From contig NZ_FCOX02000009.1 in NCBI RefSeq assembly GCF_900044055.2, positions 1 to 64,000 on the forward strand: a stretch of DNA of 64,000 bases. Reading direction: 5' to 3'. This document shows positions 57,115-64,000 of the stretch, piece by piece; position 1 is the first letter of the stretch, and each line of letters opens with the position of its first letter. This stretch comes from Caballeronia calidae (lineage in GTDB: Bacteria > Pseudomonadota > Gammaproteobacteria > Burkholderiales > Burkholderiaceae). The notes under the pieces were generated by a model that did not search any database, had not been told where the DNA came from, and saw only the letters and a list, made by a program, of their open reading frames with translations. Both the position numbers and the translations under genes were made by a program.

Positions 57115-58263
57115 TCACCACTCGGCCACGCTTCCATCCGCGTGACGCCACACCGGATTGCGCCAGCGATGGCCGACCTGGGCCATCTCGCGCACCTTCT
57201 CCTCGTTCACTTCGATGCCAAGGCCCGGCCCTTGCGGAATCGTCACCATGCCGTCTTCATATTTGAAGACTTCCGGATTCCTGATGTAATCGAGCAGGTC
57301 GTTGCCCCTGTTGTAGTGAATCCCGAGGCTCTGCTCCTGAATGAACGCGTTGTAGCTCACCGCATCGATCTGCAGGCAGGTCGCGAGCGCAATCGGCCCG
57401 AGCGGGCAATGCAGCGCGAGCGCGACATCGTAGGCTTCGGCCATCGTCGCGATCTTGCGGCATTCGGTCAGTCCGCCCGCATGCGACGCGTCCGGCTGAA
57501 TGATATCGACGTAACCGCCCGCGAGAATGTGCTTGAAGTCCCAGCGTGAGTAGAGCCGCTCGCCGAGCGCGATCGGCGTGCTCGTCTGGCTGACGATATC
57601 GCGCAGCGCCTCGACGTTCTCCGAGAGCACCGGCTCCTCGATGAACATCAGCTTGAACGGATCGAGTTCCTTCGCGAGCACCTTCGCCATCGGCTTGTGC
57701 ACGCGCCCATGGAAGTCCACGCCGATGCCCACGTTCGGGCCGACCGCCTCGCGCACCGCGCGCACGTTGTCGATGACGCCCTGAACCTTGTCGAAGGTAT
57801 CGATGATCTGCAGCTCTTCCGAGCCGTTCATCTTCACGGCCTTGAAGCCGCGCTCGACCACCGCGCGCGCGTTGTTCGCGACATCGCTCGGACGGTCGCC
57901 GCCGATCCACGAATACACCTTGATCCTGTCGCGCACCTGCCCGCCGAGCAGCGCGTGGACCGGCACGCCGTGGAACTTGCCGAGAATGTCCCACAGCGCC
58001 TGATCGACGCCCGCGATCGCGCTCATGCCGATCGGCCCGCCGCGATAGAAGCCCGAGCGATACATCACCTGCCACAGGTCTTCGATATGACGCGGATCCT
58101 TGCCGACCAGATAGTCGGCGAGTTCATCGACGGCGGCGGCGACGGTATGCGCGCGGCCTTCGACGACCGGCTCACCCCAGCCGGTGATGCCTTCGTCGGT
58201 TTCGATCTTGAGGAAGCACCAGCGCGGCGGAACGATGAAGGTCTCGAGTTTCGTGATTTTCAT
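57115..58263 (-). CDS. dgoD: D-galactonate dehydratase
   Basis: The product is 382 residues. This enolase-superfamily enzyme turns D-galactonate into 2-dehydro-3-deoxy-galactonate. The start [20 protein letters not shown] and the blocks [31 protein letters not shown] and [14 protein letters not shown] (metal ligands Asp, Glu, Glu) plus [14 protein letters not shown] and [12 protein letters not shown] (catalytic His) match the DgoD group closely. It is divergent from a GntR-type regulator gene and six bases away from the convergent pabB stop. No other galactonate genes are in view. Confidence 0.93.
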   Translation of the reverse strand: MKITKLETFIVPPRWCFLKIETDEGITGWGEPVVEGRAHTVAAAVDELADYLVGKDPRHIEDLWQVMYRSGFYRGGPIGMSAIAGVDQALWDILGKFHGVPVHALLGGQVRDRIKVYSWIGGDRPSDVANNARAVVERGFKAVKMNGSEELQIIDTFDKVQGVIDNVRAVREAVGPNVGIGVDFHGRVHKPMAKVLAKELDPFKLMFIEEPVLSENVEALRDIVSQTSTPIALGERLYSRWDFKHILAGGYVDIIQPDASHAGGLTECRKIATMAEAYDVALALHCPLGPIALATCLQIDAVSYNAFIQEQSLGIHYNRGNDLLDYIRNPEVFKYEDGMVTIPQGPGLGIEVNEEKVREMAQVGHRWRNPVWRHADGSVAEW

Positions 58264-58405
58264 GAGGCGTCTCCCGATAAGGATTCACATGGTAGCAAAA
58301 ACTCGCTGCGTGGGCATATTAATAGTATTATTTGGAAGTAAATGGGACTTACGAAACATCGGATGAATACCCGATAATCGTGGGCAAACCGAGAAGGAGA
58401 CCATC
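58264..58405. promoter_or_regulatory. Divergent dgoD / regulator control region
   Basis: This is a 142-bp AT-rich gap between divergent genes. Two inverted repeats are visible: GTAA-N7-TTAC (58338-58352) and ATCGG-N8-CCGAT (58358-58375). Either could be the operator of the FadR-type regulator. No clear promoter hexamers could be fixed. Confidence 0.45.
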
Positions 58406-59083
58406 ATTCACAGGGACCTGCATGGCCGTGTAGCCCATGAACTGGGCACGGCGATTCTGCGAGGCGACTACCAGCCTGGCTTGGCCTTGCCGCGCGAAGC
58501 GGAATTGATGGAGCGTTTCGGCGTGAGCCGCACGGTGCTTCGCGAGGCGTTGCGCACGCTTACGTCGAAAGGGCTGATCGAGTCGCGGCCGAAGGTCGGC
58601 ACGCGTGTGCGCGCGAAGGCTGCGTGGAATCTGCTCGACGCCGACATGCTCGACTGGTATTCGCGCGTCGCGCCGCCGCTGCAGTTCGCGCTCAAGCTTC
58701 AGGAAATGCGCGAGATGATCGAGCCGTACGCCGCCGCGCTCGCCGCCGACAACCACGAGGAAGCTGCGCGCGAGCGTCTCACGCGCGCGCATCTGGCGAT
58801 GGCCGGCGCGCAGAATGTCGATGAATGGGTGCGCGCCGATCTCGACTTCCACCTCGGCGTGCTCGCCGCGTGCAGCAACGAATTGCTGATCCCGCTCGGC
58901 GCGCTGATCGAACGCACGCTCGAAGGCCAGTTGCGCCTGAACGCGAAGCGCGCGGAAGTCTACAACGCGTCGCTCGCAGAGCATACGGCCGTGTTCGATG
59001 CGATCATCGCCCGCGATGTGAACGGCGCGCGCCGCGCGATGGCCGATCTGCTCGGCGTGACGCGCGGAAGAATCGAAGCTTAA
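58406..59083 (+). CDS. dgoR: GntR/FadR-family regulator (DgoR-like), probable ATT start
   Basis: The product is about 225 residues. An N-terminal winged helix-turn-helix (LHGRVAHELGTAIL; LPREAELMERFGVSRTVLRE; SKGLIESRPKVGTRVR) is followed by an FCD all-helical ligand domain with metal-binding His residues (DLDFHLGVLAACSN; AEHTAVFDAII). DgoR-type proteins repress galactonate genes. The start is unusual: a stop codon (58364) closes the frame upstream and no ATG, GTG or TTG occurs before the HTH. The best candidate is ATT at 58406, six bases after AAGGAG. A TTG at 58481 would delete the first helix. Confidence 0.8.
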   Translation: MHRDLHGRVAHELGTAILRGDYQPGLALPREAELMERFGVSRTVLREALRTLTSKGLIESRPKVGTRVRAKAAWNLLDADMLDWYSRVAPPLQFALKLQEMREMIEPYAAALAADNHEEAARERLTRAHLAMAGAQNVDEWVRADLDFHLGVLAACSNELLIPLGALIERTLEGQLRLNAKRAEVYNASLAEHTAVFDAIIARDVNGARRAMADLLGVTRGRIEA

Positions 59084-59940
59084 AGCGCGTTGAGCGGAAT
59101 CTTCAGATAGGTCGTGCCGTTGTCCGCGGGCTGGGGAAATCGGCCCGCGCGGATGTTGACCTGGATCGCGGGCAGGATGAGCGTCGGCATGCCGAGCGTC
59201 GCGTCGCGGGCTTCGCGCATCGCGACGAATTCGTCTTCGGTCTTGCCGCCGCCGACGTGAATGTTGTGGTCGCGCTGATCGCGCACCGTGCATTGCCACT
59301 GCGGCGCGCGCGTGTCCGGCGGATAGTCGTGACAGACGAAAAGACGCGTATCGGGATCGAGCGCGAGCAGGCGTTGAATCGAGCGATACAGCGTGCGCGC
59401 GCTGCCGCCCGGAAAGTCGCAGCGCGCGGTGCCGACATCCGGCATGAAAAGCGTGTCGCCGACGAACACCGCATCGCCGACCCGGTAAGCCATGTCGGCG
59501 GGTGTATGGCCCGGCACGAAGAGCGCACATGCTTCGATCGCGCCGATCATGAAGCGCTCGCCATCCGTGAAGAGGTGATCGAACTGGGAGCCGTCGAGCT
59601 GAAACTCCGGCTCGAGATCGAAGATCTTCTTGAACACGCCCTGCACCGTGCGGATCGACTCCCCGATGGCGATCTTTCCGCCGAGCTCGCGCTTCAGATA
59701 CGGCGCCGCCGAGAGATGGTCCGCGTGCGCGTGCGTCTCCAGAATCCACTCGACGGTCAGATGCTTTTCGCGCACGAACGCGATGACCGCATCGGCGGAG
59801 CGCGTCGATGTGCGCGCGGCTTTCGGGTCGTAGTCGAGAACCGGGTCGACGATCGCCGCGGATGAGCCGGCCGCCTCATGGACGACATACGTCATCGTGC
59901 CGGTGTTGACATCGAAGAAAGGCTGGATGATCGGTTGCAC
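59080..59940 (-). CDS. MBL-fold hydrolase (ETHE1/persulfide dioxygenase-like)
   Basis: The product is 286 residues from a GTG with GGGGGAA upstream. The metallo-beta-lactamase metal motif THAHADHLSAAPYLK (about residues 69-83) and later HTPADMAY, VGDTLFMPDVGTARCDFPGG and LFVCHDYPP supply the ligands. The pattern fits the ETHE1/Blh group that handles glutathione persulfide, though the sequence alone does not prove it. The gene converges with the regulator gene so closely that both stops are read from the same TTAA (59080-59083). Confidence 0.85.
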   Translation of the reverse strand: MQPIIQPFFDVNTGTMTYVVHEAAGSSAAIVDPVLDYDPKAARTSTRSADAVIAFVREKHLTVEWILETHAHADHLSAAPYLKRELGGKIAIGESIRTVQGVFKKIFDLEPEFQLDGSQFDHLFTDGERFMIGAIEACALFVPGHTPADMAYRVGDAVFVGDTLFMPDVGTARCDFPGGSARTLYRSIQRLLALDPDTRLFVCHDYPPDTRAPQWQCTVRDQRDHNIHVGGGKTEDEFVAMREARDATLGMPTLILPAIQVNIRAGRFPQPADNGTTYLKIPLNAL

Positions 59941-60076
59941 GCTGATTCCCCCGGCTACGGCGCGTTGCCTCGCGTGGTCTCTGCTCTTGTCGTCCGCCAG
60001 GAAGGGACGCGTTCGGCAGGGTCGCGATACAGTGTAACGCTTTGCGTATCGCGCGGCAGTTGCTACCGCAGTACTG

Positions 60077-61006
60077 CTACGCGCGTCGCGCCGGCCGGTT
60101 CACGAGCGCGATGCCCGCGAGCACCATCACCGCGGCGATCATGAAGCGCGCGGTGAAATGCTCGCCGAGCAGGAGCACGCCGAAGGTGACGCCGAAAATC
60201 GGCGTGAGAAACGAGAACACCGAAAGCCGCGACGCCATATAGCGCGTGAGCAGCCAGAACCACGTCAGATAGCTGACGAATGCGACGACGATCGCCTGAT
60301 AGGCGAGGCTCGCGATCACGAGCGGCGGCACGGCTTCGACATGCGTCTGCCCGATGCCCGCGGCGAGCACGAGCAGCAGCACCGCCGATACCGCCAGCTG
60401 ATAGAACAAGGTCTTGCTCGCGCTCGCCTGCGCGAGCGTGGACGCGCGCACTACAACGGTCGTCGCGGCCCAGAAGATGCCCGCCATGATGCCGAGCCCA
60501 TCGCCCGCGATGCCGCGCATCGTCGACGTGCTGTTTGGATCGCCATGCAGGAAGCCGTCGGCGAACGCGAGCGCGATGCCGCAGAACGCGAGCACGATGC
60601 CGCTCCACTGCGTGCGCGACAGCCGCTCGCCCGCGACGAAAAAGTGCAGGCCGAGCGCGGTGAAGCAGGGCGCGGTGTAGAGGAACACGGCCATGCGCGT
60701 TGCCGTGGTCAGGCTCAGGCCGAAGAAAATGCAGACGAACTCGCCGCCGAACAGCAGTCCCGCGAGCAGGCCAGCCGGCAGCGTGTCGTCGCGTTGAAAG
60801 AGCGGCACGCCGCGCGTGCGCGTCCAGATCCACACGAGCAGGGTCGCGATCAGCGAGCGGATGCCGGCTTGCAGCATCGGCGGAATCGATGCGTTCGCTT
60901 CCTTGATCGCGACCTGCTGGAATCCCCACGCGCCGCACAACGCGATCATCACGATGATGGCGGTAGCGTCCGGGGCGCGGCGCAAGGCGAGGGAAGACGT
61001 GCTCAT
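60077..61006 (-). CDS. EamA/DMT-family transporter
   Basis: The product is 309 residues with ten hydrophobic helices arranged as two five-helix EamA repeats (first about 15-145, second about 165-300). The second repeat ends SVFSFLTPIFGVTFGVLLLGEHFT, a typical EamA sequence. The role is inner-membrane drug/metabolite export; the substrate is unknown. It lies 175 bp after gloA, in the same direction, and may have its own promoter. Confidence 0.9.
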   Translation of the reverse strand: MSTSSLALRRAPDATAIIVMIALCGAWGFQQVAIKEANASIPPMLQAGIRSLIATLLVWIWTRTRGVPLFQRDDTLPAGLLAGLLFGGEFVCIFFGLSLTTATRMAVFLYTAPCFTALGLHFFVAGERLSRTQWSGIVLAFCGIALAFADGFLHGDPNSTSTMRGIAGDGLGIMAGIFWAATTVVVRASTLAQASASKTLFYQLAVSAVLLLVLAAGIGQTHVEAVPPLVIASLAYQAIVVAFVSYLTWFWLLTRYMASRLSVFSFLTPIFGVTFGVLLLGEHFTARFMIAAVMVLAGIALVNRPARRA

Positions 61007-61181
61007 CGGCTGGCTCTGTCAGGCGTGGCGGGAGAAGGCCGACGTGACGCGCACATCGGCCATGCACTGATATGGAGCGTCGATTGTGCCAGCGAACGGC
61101 CGGCGAGAGGGAAAGGTCGGGTCGAGCCCGTGGGAATGCGGAGGGTGCGCGCCGCATCGAGCGTGCGGCGCGCGAGATGCA

Positions 61182-61568
61182 TCAGGAATGCTTTTCGATC
61201 AGCTCGACCTTGTAGCCGTCCGGATCTTCGACGAACGCGATCACCGTCGTGCCGCCCTTCACGGGACCGGCTTCGCGCGTGACCTTGCCGCCCGCCTGAC
61301 GAATGCGCTCGCACGCGTCGGCGGCGTTGTCGACTTCGAGCGCGATATGGCCGTACGCCGTGCCCAGGTCGTACTTGTCGGTGCCCCAGTTGTAGGTCAG
61401 TTCGAGCACGCTGTTCTCGCTTTCGGGACCGTAGCCGACAAACGCGAGCGTGTACTTGTACTCGGTGTTTTCACTTTGACGCAGCACGTGCATGCCGAGA
61501 ATGCGCGTGTAGAAATCGATGGAACGCTGCAGGTCGCCGACGCGCAGCATCGTATGGAGGAGTCGCAT
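61182..61568 (-). CDS. gloA: Lactoylglutathione lyase (glyoxalase I)
   Basis: The product is 128 residues. It isomerises the methylglyoxal-glutathione hemithioacetal to lactoylglutathione. The metal ligands are visible: His5 ([10 protein letters not shown]), Glu in [11 protein letters not shown], His in [11 protein letters not shown] and Glu in [13 protein letters not shown]. The protein is the short, Ni/Co-type length. It lies downstream of the gmhB-plsC-metallopeptidase run, with 77 bp before it. Confidence 0.96.
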   Translation of the reverse strand: MRLLHTMLRVGDLQRSIDFYTRILGMHVLRQSENTEYKYTLAFVGYGPESENSVLELTYNWGTDKYDLGTAYGHIALEVDNAADACERIRQAGGKVTREAGPVKGGTTVIAFVEDPDGYKVELIEKHS

Positions 61569-61645
61569 GATGGGGTTCCTGTTTGTAGTTGCGAGGGACA
61601 GGAAAGAAATTGTACCGTCGACGCTTTACGCGCGCTGACGACGCC

Positions 61646-62566
61646 TCAAAGCGCCGGCAGCAAGTCTGGCGGATGATGCTTGAGCGTATGCCGCGCTTCG
61701 CGGAACTCGGGAAAGATCGATTCGACGGTCTGCCAGAAGCGCGGGCTATGGTTCATTTCGCGCAGATGCGCGAGTTCGTGCGCGACCACGTAATCGATGA
61801 TCGACATCGGGAAATGGATGAGCCGCCAGTTGAGGCGGATCTTGCCGTCGCTCGAGCAACTGCCCCAGCGCGTCGCCGCCGACGACAGCGCATACGCGCG
61901 ATATTCGACGCCGAGCTTCGCCGCATACACCGCGAGCCGCTCGCCGAAGATGCGCTTCGCTTCCGATTGCAGCCAGCCCTGCACGCGATCCTTGATCTGC
62001 TGCGCGTCGGAGAGCGCGGGCATCGCGAGCGAGAGCACGTTGGTCTTGTCGTCGAAAGACAGCACGCTCGCGCTCGATCCGAGCGACACGCTGATCGTCT
62101 TGCCGAGATACGGAAACTGCGCGCCGTCCTTCCATTCGATGCGCGGCAGCGCGCGCTGCTCGACGCGCGTCTGCCATTCGGTGAGCTTCTTGACGATCCA
62201 GTTCTGCTTGTCGAGGATCGCGCTCTCGATGTCGGCGACCGTCACCCAGCGCGGCGCGGTGATCGCGAGCCCGGTGCCGTCGATGCAAAAGCCGATCGTG
62301 CGCCGCGACGAGCGCTTCAGCCGATACTCGAGCGCGCCCGCCTTGAGCGCGATGCGGCGCAGGCGCACGCCATCGGGAAGCGGAGCCGCCGGCGTTGCGG
62401 GCGTGAGCACGGGAACGGGATCGGCGGCCGGAACGTCGCCGCGCAGCGGAGCGGGGCCGCTCGCGGGCGGTGCGCCGGAGTAAGCCGGCGCATGCTCGAA
62501 CGGAAGATCGAGTTGCAGGGTATCGAGCGCGACGGCGGGGCGCTGTCGCGATGGGGCTTTCTGCAT
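61646..62566 (-). CDS. YgjP-type M48-like metallopeptidase (DUF45)
   Basis: The product is 306 residues from the ATG at 62566; the frame stays open to a GTG at 62620, which would add 18 residues. The zinc motif HELAHLREMNHSPRFW (about residues 255-270) and YALSSAATRWGSCSSDGKIRLNWRL identify the DUF45 / YgjP-like metal-dependent hydrolase family. The first 75 residues are Pro/Ala-rich and look disordered. The biological substrate is unknown. It lies between plsC and gloA on the same strand. Confidence 0.87.
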   Translation of the reverse strand: MQKAPSRQRPAVALDTLQLDLPFEHAPAYSGAPPASGPAPLRGDVPAADPVPVLTPATPAAPLPDGVRLRRIALKAGALEYRLKRSSRRTIGFCIDGTGLAITAPRWVTVADIESAILDKQNWIVKKLTEWQTRVEQRALPRIEWKDGAQFPYLGKTISVSLGSSASVLSFDDKTNVLSLAMPALSDAQQIKDRVQGWLQSEAKRIFGERLAVYAAKLGVEYRAYALSSAATRWGSCSSDGKIRLNWRLIHFPMSIIDYVVAHELAHLREMNHSPRFWQTVESIFPEFREARHTLKHHPPDLLPAL

Positions 62567-62650
62567 CGGCTCGGCTTTGCGCTCACGGCGCAGGAATGAC
62601 GAGAAGAACGAGTAAGGCACGCCGCGGCTCGATATGAATGCGAGAACCGC

Positions 62651-63424
62651 TTAGCGGCCCGCGCCCGCGGCGCCGGCTTCACCCGGCTGCGCGTTCGGCG
62701 CGGCGTAAGCGTGCGGATCGATGCGGCGCATTTCCGTCTCGATCCAGCTTTCGACACGCGTGTTCACTTCCTCGGGCGTGAGGCCGGCCGTATCGATCGG
62801 CTTGCCGATCGACACCGTGACTATACCCGGATATTTGATGAACGAATTACGCGGCCACACGTGCCCCGCGTTGTGCGCGATCGGCACGACGGGCGCGCCG
62901 GTCGCGACAGCGAAGCGCGCGCCGCCCGTCTTGTACTTGCCCTGACTGCCCACTTTGGTGCGCGTGCCTTCCGGAAACATGATGACCCATGCGCCTTCGT
63001 CCATGCGCGCGCGGCCCTGGCGCGTGACGGACACGAACGCGTCGCGGCCCTGCTTGCGGTCGATATGCACCATCTTCAGGAGTCCGAGCGCCCAGCCGAA
63101 GAACGGCACGTAGAGCAGCTCGCGCTTGAACACGTAGCAGAGCGGACGTGGCATCAGCGCGGGGAACGCGAGCGTTTCCCATGCGGACTGATGCTTCGAC
63201 AGCAGCACGGCGGGGCCATTCGGCAGGTTCTCCATGCCTTCGATCGTGTAGCGGATGCCGATCAGATACCGCAGTACGACGATCGTCGACTTGCACCAGC
63301 CGGCCGCCATCCAGTAGCGCCTGTCGGCGCGCATGAACGGAAACGCGATGAAGCAGGCGATCGCGTACGGCATCGTGTACACGATGAAGTAGAGCATCAA
63401 CAGCAACGAACGGATGAAGCGCAT
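62651..63424 (-). CDS. plsC: 1-acyl-sn-glycerol-3-phosphate acyltransferase
   Basis: The product is 257 residues. It acylates lysophosphatidic acid to phosphatidic acid at the inner membrane. N-terminal hydrophobic helices (about residues 5-35) precede the acyltransferase motifs: KHQSAWET (motif I, here HX4E rather than HX4D), FKRELLYVPFFGW, IMFPEGTRTKVG (motif III) and VVPIAHNAGHVW (motif IV). An Ala/Gly-rich tail ends the chain. It starts 12 bp after gmhB, suggesting one transcript. Confidence 0.93.
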   Translation of the reverse strand: MRFIRSLLLMLYFIVYTMPYAIACFIAFPFMRADRRYWMAAGWCKSTIVVLRYLIGIRYTIEGMENLPNGPAVLLSKHQSAWETLAFPALMPRPLCYVFKRELLYVPFFGWALGLLKMVHIDRKQGRDAFVSVTRQGRARMDEGAWVIMFPEGTRTKVGSQGKYKTGGARFAVATGAPVVPIAHNAGHVWPRNSFIKYPGIVTVSIGKPIDTAGLTPEEVNTRVESWIETEMRRIDPHAYAAPNAQPGEAGAAGAGR

Positions 63425-63436
63425 GGAGTGTCGGTG

Positions 63437-64000
63437 TTACTGGGCCGCGTTGCGGTCCTGATGCCTTGCCAGGAAGTCGAGCGCGAAGGCGCGCAAATCC
63501 TTGTGAACGACGGTGCCTTCGGGCAACTGGCCTTCCTTGAGCGTCTTTTCGCCCTTGCCGGTGAGCACGAGATGCACGGGAAAGCCGAGCGCCGCGCCCG
63601 CCTGCAGATCGCGCAGCGAGTCGCCGACGACCGGCGTGTCCTCCGGATCGATCTCGAAGCGGTCGATGATCTGCTGCAACATGCCCGGCCGCGGCTTTCT
63701 GCAATCGCACTGGTCTTCCGCCGTGTGCGGGCAGAAGAACACCGCGTCGATGCGCCCGCCGACAGCCGCCGCCGCGCGATTCATCTTCTCATGCATCGCG
63801 TTCAGCGCGGCCATGTCGAAGAGACCGCGCCCGATGCCCGACTGATTCGATGCGATCGCCACGCGATAGCCCGCCTGATTCAGGCGCGCGATCGCTTCGA
63901 GGCTGCCGGGAATGGCGACCCATTCGTCCGGCGACTTGATGAAGGCATCGGAATCGACGTTGATGACGCCATCGCGATCGAGGATGACCAGTTTTCGGTT
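63437..64000 (-). CDS. gmhB: D-glycero-beta-D-manno-heptose-1,7-bisphosphate 7-phosphatase, 5' end beyond the window
   Basis: About 187 residues are visible, missing only a few at the N-terminus. The HAD-family nucleophile loop LDRDGVINVD comes within the first dozen visible residues. Motif II is in IASNQSGIGRG. The structural zinc site FCPHTAEDQCDCRKPRPGML and the late EDTPVVGDSLRDLQAGAALG (motif IV) follow. GmhB removes the 7-phosphate of heptose bisphosphate for lipopolysaccharide inner core synthesis. It is upstream of plsC with 12 bp between them. Confidence 0.94.
   Translation of the reverse strand, partial: NRKLVILDRDGVINVDSDAFIKSPDEWVAIPGSLEAIARLNQAGYRVAIASNQSGIGRGLFDMAALNAMHEKMNRAAAAVGGRIDAVFFCPHTAEDQCDCRKPRPGMLQQIIDRFEIDPEDTPVVGDSLRDLQAGAALGFPVHLVLTGKGEKTLKEGQLPEGTVVHKDLRAFALDFLARHQDRNAAQ

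Overview
The window is about 64 kb of GC-rich (roughly 63-65 % by eye), gene-dense chromosome. It reads as a Burkholderiaceae core chromosome, most like Paraburkholderia/Caballeronia. The evidence is the housekeeping gene order (queA-tgt-yajC-secD-secF; hrcA, hemH, hslR, grpE, dnaK, dnaJ; nudJ-mnmA; gmhB-plsC) together with the protein sequences. The genus is an inference. I see no rRNA, tRNA, CRISPR array, insertion sequence or prophage.

Layout. 1-9.5 kb: the start of a transhydrogenase operon (minus), nudJ-mnmA, a TetR-type regulator with a secreted esterase and three matching palindromic operators, a glutathione transferase, and a pqiA-pqiA-pqiB-pqiC envelope lipid-transport operon. 10-11.9 kb: cytochrome b561 plus two YceI proteins. 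11.9-17.9 kb: queA-tgt-yajC-secD-secF (minus). 18-23.8 kb: recG, then an oxidative-stress group of oxyR, a catalase gene with a one-base frameshift, a 50-residue membrane protein and dps. 23.9-32.7 kb: ubiA, then a minus-strand run of an FAD-linked oxidase, glcD, glcE, glcF, yggS and proC; then pduO. 32.7-33.6 kb: a low-GC islet with a split gene ending in zinc ribbons. 33.7-37.5 kb: aroG behind a leader peptide and attenuator, tldD and a nitrilase-family amidase. 37.6-48.6 kb: yhdP, glnE, recN, nadK and hrcA. 48.7-55.3 kb: hemH, hslR and the heat-shock genes grpE, a thioredoxin-like gene, dnaK and dnaJ. 55.3-64 kb: a pabB-pabC fusion, dgoD with its divergent GntR regulator, a metallo-beta-lactamase-fold hydrolase, a DMT transporter, gloA, a YgjP-type metallopeptidase, plsC and gmhB (cut by the window end).

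The most striking signal is upstream of aroG (DAHP synthase, the first step of aromatic amino-acid synthesis). A short reading frame with seven aromatic codons in a row (FYFYFFW) is followed by a strong terminator. The 5' arm of that terminator can pair instead with a complementary stretch inside the leader. This is the layout of ribosome-mediated attenuation, here reading Phe, Tyr and Trp supply together. Other points of interest are the TetR operator set, the broken catalase, the split zinc-ribbon gene at a local GC-skew inversion, and a GntR regulator that seems to lack any AUG/GUG/UUG start in the right place.
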